Notes under the pieces: model-generated
Told to the model about the DNA's origin: nothing
Databases searched by the model: none
What the model saw: only the letters and a program-made list of their open reading frames with translations
Shown here: positions 51,844-61,075 of the stretch, piece after piece
Numbering within the stretch: the first letter of the stretch is position 1
Layout: the number at the start of each line of letters is the position of its first letter
DNA from: an uncultured Massilia sp.
Lineage (GTDB): Bacteria > Pseudomonadota > Gammaproteobacteria > Burkholderiales > Burkholderiaceae
Assembly: GCA_946481275.1 (NCBI GenBank)
Contig: CAMLMV010000025.1
Location: 1-64,000 of the forward strand
DNA length: 64,000 nt
Direction of reading: 5' to 3'
Program-made: the position numbers and the translations under genes

Positions 51844-52557
51844 ATGAAGAAAGAATTGATGAGCGGCCTGCTGGCGTGCGCGTTGGCGTGGCCCATGGCC
51901 GCGGTCCACGCCGCCGACAGCGGGTATGACATATCGCTGACTGGCCAGCCGCGCTCCTGGGATGTGCGGGGCATGCCCTTCGAGAGCCCGGGCTTCAACG
52001 GCGCGCGCTGGGGCATGAGCATGGACGAGGTGAGGGCGGTCATCGCGGCATCGATGCCGGACGCACTCGCCACGGCCAGGGTGCAGGTCGACGCTGCCGC
52101 GCGCACGACCGCGCTGGCCGTCACGGTGCCCACGCTGGCGCCGGGACCTGGGCCGGCCGAGATCAGCTATGTGTTCGGCGCCGCGAGCAAACGCCTGGTC
52201 GCGGTCCACCAGACCTGGACCCTCCCTGGAACTCCGGGCGACGTGCAGCGCGCGGCCCTGATGCGCAGTGCCACCGTGCTGGCGAGCGGGCTGGTGGGCT
52301 ACCAGTGGCCGGACTTCGCGACGACGCGCGGCCGTGTGACCGCACCGGGCGAACTGATCCTGTTCGCGGGCCGCGACTTCCAGGGCGGCGGTGTCGAGAT
52401 CCGTGTCGGCGGCGTGGCGCTGGACGTCGAATTGCCCGGCGCGGTGCGCAGGCAGGAACATCGCGCCGCACCGGCCGGCCCGGCGCACCTGCGCAAATCG
52501 CTGGTCGCCAGTATCGACCATCCGGACATTTACACCATTCCCCCCGGCGCTTTCTGA
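51844..52557 (+). CDS. Exported protein of unknown function, paralogue of its neighbour (A)
   Basis: This is a 237-residue protein with a signal peptide (residues 1-23, ending AVHA). It is not recognised as a named family. Its segments GARWGMSMDEVRAVI and VPTLAPGPGPAEISYVFGAASKRLVAVHQTW align with SARFGMDEDQVRAAV and LPSLEPGPGAAGVTYIFAAREHKLVQVNVLW of the next gene, so the two are paralogues. It lies 8 nt after the tpsA stop and is probably co-transcribed, suggesting a role in folding, processing or surface retention of TpsA. Confidence 0.72.
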   Translation: MKKELMSGLLACALAWPMAAVHAADSGYDISLTGQPRSWDVRGMPFESPGFNGARWGMSMDEVRAVIAASMPDALATARVQVDAAARTTALAVTVPTLAPGPGPAEISYVFGAASKRLVAVHQTWTLPGTPGDVQRAALMRSATVLASGLVGYQWPDFATTRGRVTAPGELILFAGRDFQGGGVEIRVGGVALDVELPGAVRRQEHRAAPAGPAHLRKSLVASIDHPDIYTIPPGAF

Positions 52558-52571
52558 ATTCGGAGTCCCCC

Positions 52572-53219
52572 ATGTTTTCCATGTTACGCAAGACGACTTT
52601 TGCCACGGCCCTGCTGCTGTCCGTCGGACCGGGCGCCGTCCACGCCCAGGATGTGCCGGCGGCGCCGGCCGCCAAGGCGCTGCACGAGATCACGGGCTTC
52701 CGCAGCGCGCGCTTCGGCATGGACGAGGACCAGGTCCGCGCCGCGGTGGCGCATGATTTCAGGGACCATGCGGCGCTGCTGCAGCCTGCCCGGCATCCCG
52801 ATCCGCGCTACACCATGCTGGTGTTGCCGCTGCCGTCCCTGGAGCCCGGGCCCGGCGCGGCCGGCGTGACGTACATCTTTGCCGCCCGTGAGCACAAGCT
52901 GGTGCAGGTCAATGTGCTGTGGAGCAGCACCGACAAGCCGGGCGACGCGGAGCGGGCGCGCATGTCGACGGCGGGCGTGCAACTGGCGGACTACTTCCGC
53001 GCGCTGGGCTGGCGATCGAATGCGGCGACCATGGGCGTGCCGCTCGGTTCGAATGGCCTGGTGCTGTTCAGCGGAATCGATGCGCACAAGGCGATGGTCG
53101 AAGTCAGTCTCACCGGCGTGGCGCTGCAAGGGGGGGATGGGAAGGTCGTTCCCGCCGAAGGGCCGGTCAAGCTGCGCGTGGCGTACCTGTCCAGCCTCGG
53201 CGCGGCGGTCGGCAAATGA
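52572..53219 (+). CDS. Exported protein of unknown function, paralogue of its neighbour (B)
   Basis: This is a 215-residue protein with a signal peptide (residues 1-25, ending AVHA). The core (SARFGMDEDQVRAAV, LVLPLPSLEPGPGAAGVTYIFA, LVQVNVLW) repeats that of the preceding gene; the C-terminal part (LVLFSGIDAHKAMVEVSLTGVAL) also corresponds to LILFAGRDFQGGGVEIRVGGVAL there. It starts 14 nt after the preceding stop with CGGAG upstream. It is the last gene of the tps operon. No catalytic motif is visible. Confidence 0.72.
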   Translation: MFSMLRKTTFATALLLSVGPGAVHAQDVPAAPAAKALHEITGFRSARFGMDEDQVRAAVAHDFRDHAALLQPARHPDPRYTMLVLPLPSLEPGPGAAGVTYIFAAREHKLVQVNVLWSSTDKPGDAERARMSTAGVQLADYFRALGWRSNAATMGVPLGSNGLVLFSGIDAHKAMVEVSLTGVALQGGDGKVVPAEGPVKLRVAYLSSLGAAVGK

Positions 53220-53283
53220 GTATCCGGGGCCGCTCATTGCGCAGCCCCGCCGCGAGCTGTTGTTATCCGATCACACAAAAGTA

Positions 53284-53463
53284 TTGACATTGAATTCAGC
53301 ATCAGTGGACAATGGCTTCTGATTTGGCAACGTTTCCAAATTTTTTTTGGCGAAATTTGGCAACGTTTCCAATTCGACGGTCGCACACGGCAGATCGGGC
53401 CCTCGCGAGAGGAATGCGACGGAATCGCGCCCTGCGTGCGCCATGAAATGGCAACGTTTCCAC
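53284..53463 (+). promoter_or_regulatory. TonB-receptor promoter with three identical LacI-type operators
   Basis: TTGACA (53284-53289) and GACAAT (53308-53313, spacer 18) form the candidate promoter. The near-palindrome TGGCAACGTTTCCA occurs three times: 53325-53338, 53358-53371 and 53450-53463. Such CG-centred sites are typical of LacI/GalR repressors of sugar utilisation. The remaining bases between 53220 and 53522 show no gene. Confidence 0.8.
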
Positions 53464-53522
53464 TGTCGCGCCGATGGAAGCGCTCCCAGGATCACACTAG
53501 TTCAAACAATACGGAGACCACC

Positions 53523-55675
53523 ATGCACCAACCCGGCAAAGTCCGCCCCCAGCAACGCATCCTGACCATCACCCCGATCGCCGCCGCCTGCGCCGCGCTG
53601 CTGTGGGGTGGTGGTGCCACCGCGCAGACCACCGGAGACGCCACCGCAAGCACCGTGGTCGTCACCGGCATCCGCGGCAGCATCGAGAGCTCGATGGCCA
53701 TCAAGCGCGATTCCGATTCCATCGTCGAAGCGATCACGGCCGAGGACATCGGCAAGCTGCCGGACGTGTCGATCGCGGAGTCGATCGCGCGCCTGCCGGG
53801 TCTCACGGCCCAGCGCGTGGCCGGGCGTGCGCAGGTGATCTCGCTGCGCGGCCTGTCGCCGGACTTCGCCGGCACCTTGATGAACGGGCGTGAGCTGGTC
53901 AGCACCAGCAACAACCGCGGCGCCGAATATGACCAGTATCCGTCCGAGCTGATCAACGGCGTCACCGTGTACAAGACGCCGGATGCGTCGCTGGTGGGGC
54001 AGGGCCTGTCGGGCACCGTCGACCTGCAGACCGTGCGTCCGCTCGACCGCCGCGAGCGCGCGCTGGCGTTCAACGTGCGCGGCGAGCGCAACGGCAACGG
54101 CAAGCTGAACGACGAATCGTCGGCCTGGGGCCAGCGCGTCAGCTTCGCCTACATCGACCAGTTCATGAACAACACGCTGGGCGTGGCCGTCGGCTTCGCG
54201 CACCTGAATTCGCCGGGGCAGCAGAAGGAATACAAGGCGTGGTGGTGGGGCGATCAGAACAACCTGCCGCCCGGGAATGCCGACGTGGTGGGCCTGAAAG
54301 GTGCGGAAGTGACGGCGACGTCGCGCAAGCAGGTGCGCGATGGCCTGATGGCCGTGCTGGACTACAAGCCGTCGCGCGAATTCCGCAGCACCGTCGACCT
54401 GTACTACTCGCAGTTCGACCAGACGGAAATCATGCGCGGCATGATGTGGAACTCGCACCAGTGGAGCGCGGTGACCTACCGCGATCCGCAGATCGAGACG
54501 ATCGGCAACGTCAAATTGCTGACCGGCGGCACGCTGGTGAACCTGGAACCGATCGCCCGCAACGACTACAACACCCGCAAGGACACGCTGGGCGCGCTCG
54601 GCTGGAACAACAAGTACCGGACGGGCGAGTGGGAATTCGTCGGCGACCTGTCGTACTCGCAGGCCAGGCGTCACGAGCAGGTGCTGGAAACCTATGCCGG
54701 TCTCGGTCCGGCCGGTTCGGGCATCACGGACAACAACTTCCAGTTCAGGATCCCGGTCGAAGACGGCATCCCGACATTCACGCCGAGCGTGGATTTCACC
54801 AATCCGGCCCTCGTCAAGCTCACCGACGTCGGCGGCTGGGGCAAGGATGCGGACATGCATCGTCCCAAGGTCGACGACACGCTGGGCTCCCTGAAAGTCT
54901 CGGCGAAGCGCAGCCTGGCCGGCATGTTCAGCTACGTCGAGGGCGGCCTTAACTACTCCAAGCGCGACAAGAAGCACTCGGACATCAACAACTACTACTT
55001 CCTGAAGAATAACCACGCGCCGGTGTCGGTGTCGCCGGACCTGGTCAAGCCGTCCACGTCGCTGTCGTTCGCGGGCATCCCGGCCGTGCTCACGTACGAC
55101 ACGCTCGGCGTGCTGGCGAAGTACTACGACCAGCAGCCGGCCCGCAGCGCCGACCTGGCGATCCAGAACTGGAGCGTGGAAGAGAAGGTCACCACCGGCT
55201 ACGCGAAGCTGGGCATCGACACGGACCTCGGTCCCGTCCCCGTGCGCGGCAACCTGGGCCTGCAGGTGATCGGCGTGAAGCAGGGCTCGGACGGCCTCGC
55301 GGTGGCCGGCGACACGATCACGCTGCTGCACGGCGGCAGCGACTACCGGGACGTGCTGCCCAGCCTGAACCTGAACTTCGACCTGGGCCACTTCGTCGAC
55401 CGCACCGCTCGGCATTCCGCGGCGAAGTCACCGGCCTGTTCGCACTGCGCTCGTTCAGCGAGATCCTGGCCGAGAAGCAGATCGACTTCCAGACCGGCTA
55501 CGCGTTCGAGCAGGGCAGCCTGAAGGGACTGTCGATCCTGCTGCAGGTGAATAACCTGAACAACTCGCCGTACCAGACGAAGCAGGGCAGCCCGTTCGCG
55601 AGCGGCGCCTATGCGCCCGAGCGCTACACGACGTATGGCCGGCAGGTGCTGCTGGGCCTGAACTACCGCCTGTGA
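53523..55675 (+). pseudogene. TonB-dependent receptor with internal deletion and frameshift
   Basis: The first 630 or so codons from the ATG at 53523 encode a typical TonB receptor of the carbohydrate-uptake type. They comprise a signal peptide, VVVTGIRGSIESSMAIKRDS, a plug domain ISLRGLSPDFAGTLMNGRE, and a barrel to PSLNLNFDLG. At about 55390-55410 homology breaks. The conserved C-terminus resumes in another frame (SAFRGEVTGLFALRSF, then LSILLQVNNLNNSPYQT, ending GRQVLLGLNYRL at 55675). About 200 residues of barrel are missing by comparison with the family. The product as read would stop at 55523 with an unrelated tail. It is a decayed gene or an assembly collapse. Confidence 0.82.
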
Positions 55676-55685
55676 GGACATGGCC

Positions 55686-56204
55686 ATGCGACTTACGACA
55701 GCGGCGCTGGCCGCGGTGGTCCTGTGCGCCGGTTGCGGCGCCATCACCGACGCCGCCGCCGCCGAGACGTATGCGAAGCTCAAGCCGGACGCGCAGAAGG
55801 CGTTCCTGAAAGCCTACGCAGCGCGACGCGCACATCCTGAACGATCCGAATCGAGCGGCTGGGTCGACTGGAACATGCTGCTCGACAGCCGCGGCGGTCC
55901 GAACCACGTCGGGAACTACTGCTTCGCGCTGCTGCATGCCAGCGACGACGGCCAGCTGGTGTTCACGCCCGGTTACGCCTACATGGGCCACTTCTCGCGC
56001 TGGATCCGGCCCGGCGCGCGCCGCGTGAGCGCCGCCGCCAGCCGCAGCACGTTGCAGACGGTCGCGTTCCGCAATAACGACGGCCGGCTCGCGGTCGTCG
56101 TCATGAACCGGGCCGACCAGCCGCAGCGCTACCGCCTCGTCGTCGACCGCATGGAATGGGCGGTCGACACCCCGGCGCACGCGATCCAGACGGTCGTGCG
56201 CTGA
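55686..56204 (+). pseudogene. GH30 glycosidase remnant (internal deletion)
   Basis: The frame encodes a lipoprotein-like signal (MRLTTAALAAVVLCAGCG) and the start of a GH30-family enzyme (ETYAKLKPDAQKAFLKAY). It then jumps directly to the family's C-terminal part (GWVDWNMLLDSRGGPNHVGNYC, GHFSRWIRPGARRV, AVVVMNRADQ). About 300 residues, including both catalytic glutamates, are absent, so it cannot be active. The junction lies near 55815. GH30 enzymes cleave beta-1,6-glucan, glucosylceramide or xylan. It probably formed one operon with the upstream TonB receptor. Confidence 0.75.
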
Positions 56205-56301
56205 CCATCAACGAGATGTTGTTTGCATGTGACAAAGGATAGTTCCAAAAGGAAATAACGCGTGACGCGATGCTAAGATGGGCACCTGCCCATTCGCGAT
56301 C

Positions 56302-57891
56302 ATGCATATCTTCAACTTCCTCCTGCTGGCCGGTGCCGTGACGGCGCTGTTCCTGGCCGCTGTCGCCTGGAACCGCCGTTACGCCCCCGGTGCCCCGGCG
56401 CTGCTGGCCATGCAGCTGAGCGCGGCCTGGTGGCTGACCTGCTACGCGCTGCCGTTCGCGCGCCTGTGGCCGGACGACGGCATGTTCCTGCGGATGCGCG
56501 TCATTTTCCCGGCCGTCGCCGCGATCGCGCCGCTCACGCTGGTCTTCGTGCTGAGCTACACGCGCGGCACGAACAAATGGCGCCGGTCGCGGCTCCTGGC
56601 GCTGGCCGTCATGCCTGCCGTCGTGCTCGCGGCCGCGCTGTCGCCGCTGCACGACCTGTGCTTCGGCACCTGGCGCGGCGAGTCCACGGACAGCATTTTC
56701 CAGATGGGCCCCCTGTTCTGGGTCCACTCGTTGTACAGCTACGTACTGGTCGCAAAGTCGGTGCTCGCTCTCGTGGCCGCGTACGACCGGGGATCGAGGC
56801 ACGTGCGGCGGCAGACGCGCATCCTGCTGGGCGCGCTGATCGTCCCGATCATCTGCAACGTGACCTTCATTGCGGGCGTGTCCCCGCCGGATATCGATCC
56901 TACCCCGATCGGCCTCGTCGCGAGCGGCATCCTGGTGTCGCTGGCGATCTTCCGCCGCGGCCTGTTCGATCTCGTCGCCGTGGCGCACGAAAAGATCGGC
57001 TCGGCGATCACCGACGGTTTCATCGTGATCGATGCACAGCGGCGTATCGTCGAAAGCAATGCGGCGATCCGGAGAATTTTCGACATCGGCCAGCCGGTCA
57101 GGCCGGGCCGCCTGCTCGGCGAACAGCTGGCCGAGCTGGATGAACACGTGGCCCGCCTCGGCAATGCGCCGACGACGACGGAATTCGTGCATGGCGGCGC
57201 ACGGCATCTCGAACTGCGGACGTTCGCCGTCTGCGATGACGACGACACCATGATCGGCACCGCCCTGATCGTGCGCGACGTCACCGAAGCCAGGACGACA
57301 TCGCTCGCCCTCGAGCAGGCCAACGCGCAGCTCAAGGCCCAGCTGGACACCATCCAGTCCATGCAGGCGCAGTTGCAGGAGCAGGTCATCCGCGATCCGC
57401 TGACGGGGCTGTACAACCGCCTCTACCTGGCAGACGCGCTGGCGCGCGAATTGACGTGCAGTGCGCGGACCCAGGGCTCGTTTGCGGTCGTCATGATCGA
57501 TGTCGACCATTTCAAGACCGTCAATGACGTGCACGGGCATGCGCTCGGCGACGCGATGCTGCGCGCGCTCGGGAGCCTGCTCCGGCAACAGGTCAGGCCG
57601 ACCGATTCGCCATGCCGCTATGGCGGCGAAGAGTTCGTCGTCATCATGCGCGACGTGACGCTCGACCTGGCCATCGAACGCATCAACGAACTGCGGGTTG
57701 CGTTTTCAGCCCTGCGTTTTGCGTCCAACGGCGTCGACGTCAGCAGGACGTTCTCGGCCGGTGTCGCGCTGTTTCCGCTGCATGGACGTGACGAGGCGAC
57801 GCTCCTGGCCGCGGCCGATGCGGCGCTGTATGCGGCCAAGGCCGCGGGCAGGAACCAGGTGTGCCGGGCGGACGCGCGCGTCGAGACGTGA
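56302..57891 (+). CDS. Membrane-bound diguanylate cyclase with 7TM sensor and PAS-like domain
   Basis: This is a 529-residue protein from MHIFNFLLL; the frame is open to an ATG at 56278. About seven membrane segments (residues 1-215) match the histidine-kinase-type N-terminal 7TM module. A PAS-like domain follows (TDGFIVIDAQRRIVESNAAI), then a short coiled coil, then a GGDEF domain with the active-site motif GGEEF in CRYGGEEFVVIM and DPLTGLYNR at its start. No RxxD inhibitory site was noticed. It should make c-di-GMP, a second messenger of adhesion and biofilm, which fits the nearby adhesin. The stop abuts the convergent gene's stop with no gap. Confidence 0.9.
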   Translation: MHIFNFLLLAGAVTALFLAAVAWNRRYAPGAPALLAMQLSAAWWLTCYALPFARLWPDDGMFLRMRVIFPAVAAIAPLTLVFVLSYTRGTNKWRRSRLLALAVMPAVVLAAALSPLHDLCFGTWRGESTDSIFQMGPLFWVHSLYSYVLVAKSVLALVAAYDRGSRHVRRQTRILLGALIVPIICNVTFIAGVSPPDIDPTPIGLVASGILVSLAIFRRGLFDLVAVAHEKIGSAITDGFIVIDAQRRIVESNAAIRRIFDIGQPVRPGRLLGEQLAELDEHVARLGNAPTTTEFVHGGARHLELRTFAVCDDDDTMIGTALIVRDVTEARTTSLALEQANAQLKAQLDTIQSMQAQLQEQVIRDPLTGLYNRLYLADALARELTCSARTQGSFAVVMIDVDHFKTVNDVHGHALGDAMLRALGSLLRQQVRPTDSPCRYGGEEFVVIMRDVTLDLAIERINELRVAFSALRFASNGVDVSRTFSAGVALFPLHGRDEATLLAAADAALYAAKAAGRNQVCRADARVET

Positions 57892-60800
57892 TCACGCCTT
57901 CGCCAAAAAACTCGTCAGGGTATCCAACAGCTTCATCCCATCCGTTCCATCCGGATCGGCCTCGTCGACGGTAGCCGGAATCACATCCGGGTTATACCCC
58001 TCCCACAGCGGCTGGATCAGCCCCGCACCGCCTTCACCGAGCAGGTTGCGCACGACGCCGAACGCGGTACGCGGCAGCTCCAGCGCCGCCCATTCCGCGG
58101 TCGCGTTGGCGGGCCCCGTCCCGACGGGTACGCCCAGCCGCGTGGCCATCAGCGCGCGGCGGAACTGGCGCAGCTTCTTCGAATAGCCGTCCTCGATCGC
58201 ACGGTCGAACGACACCAGGTCGGCGGCGCCGTCGAACGTCATGCCGCGCCGCCGGAAGTGGCTCGTGCCGACCAGGGCGTACACGTCGTCGACGATCACG
58301 ACCGAACTGCGGATCGCGGTCGCGCGGCCGGGGAAGCCGAGTGGGTGGAACACGGCCAGCCGGTCGCTGATGATGCCCGGGAATTTCGAGACGAGCGCCT
58401 TGCGCGCGCCGATCGCCTGCTGCACGAAGGTCTCGAAGTTCATCGGCGGGCCGCTGTGCGCGAAATCGGTGTCCCAGGGCAGGGCCACCACCACGCGCAG
58501 GTCGCGGTGATCCGTCATGCGGTCGATGATCACCTGGGCCAGGTCGAGCATGTGGGCCGGCGTGCCGCCGTTGTCGGCCGCCGTCGGCGCGAACTGCGCG
58601 CCTTCGATGTAGATGAGCTCACGTGCTTCGCCCAGCGCGCGCCGCAACGACCACAGGGCGTCGCGCCGGCCGTGCTTCGCCACCCAGTACTCGCGCCGGA
58701 TCTCGCGCAGCAGCCGGTCGCCGTTGGGCGAGTTCACCGTCGGCGGCGTGCCGCCCGGATTGACGGCGTTCGAGACCGCGTCGACGATGTCCTGCACCGT
58801 CGTCGGGCTCTCGAAGGCCGATTCGGGCGCCAGCGACAGCTCGGGCGTATCGCACACGGCGGCGATCGTCTGCAGCGCCGCGCCCATGCTGGTGCCGGCG
58901 CCCGGCGCCGCATCGTTCGGCGGCGTGGCCGGCTCGTTCATGTTGTTGCCGGCGCCGTACAGGATCCAGCCGTCCAGCAGCGCGGGAGCGCCGGGGAAGG
59001 GCAGCGGCGGCTTGGCGCGGCGCAGCGCGTGCCATGCGAAATCGTAGGCCAGCGCGCCCGTCACGCGCGCGCCGGCCGCGTGGATGTCGGGACCGGCCGG
59101 ATTGCCGGGGTTGCCCTGAGTGTGCTGGGCGGAGCGCGACTCCGGCATCCAGCGCGCGCCCGTCACGACGGCCTGCCACGACAGCGCGCCGTTGCTGGCG
59201 CCGGCGTCCGGTATGCCCGCCGCGACGATCGTCTCGAAGCGCGCCATCAAAGGCAGGCGCGGACCCACGCGCGGGATGCTCTCGGACGCCAGGCTGCGCG
59301 ACAGCGCGGCCAGCGTGCCGCCGTTCGCGGCCGGCGTCGTGCGGGGCAGGCCGAACAGGGGCACCGGACACCAGCCCTGCATCTCGGGCGGCACCAGCGG
59401 CAGGCGGTCGGTGCCGCCGAACGTGTTCGTGGGCGGCGCGACGGGCGCGCCGACGGGCACGCGGATGCCGCCCCACAGCTTGCGCTGGCCACCGCGCACC
59501 GTCACGACGATGTCCACGTCGATCTGGATGCCCGGGCTGTGCGGATCGCCCGGGCCCAGGCCGAACGGGTTGGTCAACAGGATACTGACGTCGTTGGTGC
59601 CGTCCGCCAGCGCCGCGCCGCCGTCGCCGCGCACGAACGACGGCTGCTTGCCGATGCTCGCGATCTCGGCGAAGCGCCGTGCGTACACCCGAATGTGCGC
59701 GTCCTTCGGCGCGGCCGCCGCCTTCACGGTGAAGACGACGTCGGGCGACGTGGGCCCGGCCCACGCGGCGCTCGCGCCCACGCCGGGCGACACATTCGTG
59801 GCCGCACCCGGTCCGGGCGATGGCGGCGGCGGGAACGCGGGCCACGCGACCGTCGTGCCGGGCGCCGGCGCGGGCGGCAGGCCGAACGGGGCGAAGGCGG
59901 GCGAGCAGGCGTAGACGAGGCCCGTGCCTGCCGCCTGGAAGCGTGCCAGCACGCCATCGGCCAGCGCCCACGTGTTGACGCCGTCGACCGCGTAGTCGAT
60001 CGCGACGCGGTCGCGCACCTTCGGCACGAGGTCGGCCGGCGTCGTGCCGTCGTCGCCGGGAATGGTATTGCGCGGTGCGGCGTCGCGGTTGCCCAGCAGA
60101 TGCCACTCGGGGTCGACCACGACCACGCGCAGGAATTGGCGGGGGAGCGTCGGCCCGGTCGTGGCGGGGAACGGCGGCGACGGCAATGTCGCGGGCAGCG
60201 CCGGCATGGCCAGCGGCGTGCGGTCCAATGTGCCGCGCGTGGCGAAGCCGAAGCGCAGCACGCCGTTGTCGCCGCTGCCGGCGGCGATGGTCTGGTTGGC
60301 GGCCAGCGTCGCGTAGCCGGTCGCATGGTTGACGGGCGTGGTAGACGGGCCGGGCGAGACGACGTTCATCACGTTGCCGGGCCGCGTGGGCTGGTACAGG
60401 TTGCCGTGCAGGTCGGCGAACTGCACGAGGATGGCGCCGCTGGTGGGCAGCGCGGCGATGGCCGTCAGGCCGCCCGCATCGCCGGCCGTGCCGGGCGCTT
60501 TCGGATAACGCAGGCCCGGCAGGCCCTGGATCAGGTCCGCGAACATGGCGGCCACCGCCACCGGGCAGATGATGAGGCCGCGCGCGTCGTGGAACGAGAC
60601 CACGAGCGGCGCCGGCAGGGCGACGCCGCCCTGCGGTTGTGGAACGGTATCGCCGGCGTCGACGCGGCGCGGCGTTTCGTCCGGCGGAGACGTCAGCCGG
60701 AACAGCATGGCGACGGGCAGCGGGTGCGCGAGCGTGCCGCCGTTGGCATAACGGGCGGCGGCCACACGGAACAGGCGCTGCTGCGCGTGCGGGTGCAGCC

Positions 60801-61059
60801 GGATCACGCCGCAGTACGCATCGATCGGCTGGCCCTGCGCATCGGTGAATTCGTTGCCGTGGACATGCCACGTGAGCATGCCGCCGAACGGACACTCCGC
60901 ATTCGTCAGCGCCAGGGTCAGCGCCACCGGATCGAACGTGGGCACCGACGTCGTGGACCAGCGCGGCGCCAGCTGCAGGCCGGTCAGGCCGAGCGTTTCG
61001 AGGCCGTCGGCCTGCAGGCGGTTCTGCGCCTGCGCAGTGGTGAACTGGGTAATGTTCAT
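57892..61059 (-). CDS. Very large unrecognised protein with degenerate phospholipase-D-like C-terminus
   Basis: This is a 1055-residue protein from the ATG at 61059 (MNITQFTTAQAQNRLQADGLE). No signal peptide or membrane segment is visible. The first 650 residues are Pro/Ala/Gly-rich beta-type sequence without a recognised family. From about residue 835 the pattern is phospholipase-D-like (ELIYIEGAQFAP, DLRVVVALPWDTDF, then RSSVVIVDDVYALVGTSHFRRR). In active enzymes the last block reads HxKxxxxD; here the His and Lys are Arg and Ser, so catalysis is doubtful. It starts 16 nt after the stop of another giant gene, indicating an operon. The function is unknown. Confidence 0.7.
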   Translation of the reverse strand: MNITQFTTAQAQNRLQADGLETLGLTGLQLAPRWSTTSVPTFDPVALTLALTNAECPFGGMLTWHVHGNEFTDAQGQPIDAYCGVIRLHPHAQQRLFRVAAARYANGGTLAHPLPVAMLFRLTSPPDETPRRVDAGDTVPQPQGGVALPAPLVVSFHDARGLIICPVAVAAMFADLIQGLPGLRYPKAPGTAGDAGGLTAIAALPTSGAILVQFADLHGNLYQPTRPGNVMNVVSPGPSTTPVNHATGYATLAANQTIAAGSGDNGVLRFGFATRGTLDRTPLAMPALPATLPSPPFPATTGPTLPRQFLRVVVVDPEWHLLGNRDAAPRNTIPGDDGTTPADLVPKVRDRVAIDYAVDGVNTWALADGVLARFQAAGTGLVYACSPAFAPFGLPPAPAPGTTVAWPAFPPPPSPGPGAATNVSPGVGASAAWAGPTSPDVVFTVKAAAAPKDAHIRVYARRFAEIASIGKQPSFVRGDGGAALADGTNDVSILLTNPFGLGPGDPHSPGIQIDVDIVVTVRGGQRKLWGGIRVPVGAPVAPPTNTFGGTDRLPLVPPEMQGWCPVPLFGLPRTTPAANGGTLAALSRSLASESIPRVGPRLPLMARFETIVAAGIPDAGASNGALSWQAVVTGARWMPESRSAQHTQGNPGNPAGPDIHAAGARVTGALAYDFAWHALRRAKPPLPFPGAPALLDGWILYGAGNNMNEPATPPNDAAPGAGTSMGAALQTIAAVCDTPELSLAPESAFESPTTVQDIVDAVSNAVNPGGTPPTVNSPNGDRLLREIRREYWVAKHGRRDALWSLRRALGEARELIYIEGAQFAPTAADNGGTPAHMLDLAQVIIDRMTDHRDLRVVVALPWDTDFAHSGPPMNFETFVQQAIGARKALVSKFPGIISDRLAVFHPLGFPGRATAIRSSVVIVDDVYALVGTSHFRRRGMTFDGAADLVSFDRAIEDGYSKKLRQFRRALMATRLGVPVGTGPANATAEWAALELPRTAFGVVRNLLGEGGAGLIQPLWEGYNPDVIPATVDEADPDGTDGMKLLDTLTSFLAKA

Positions 61060-61075
61060 GGTAGCCCGTCCTGTC

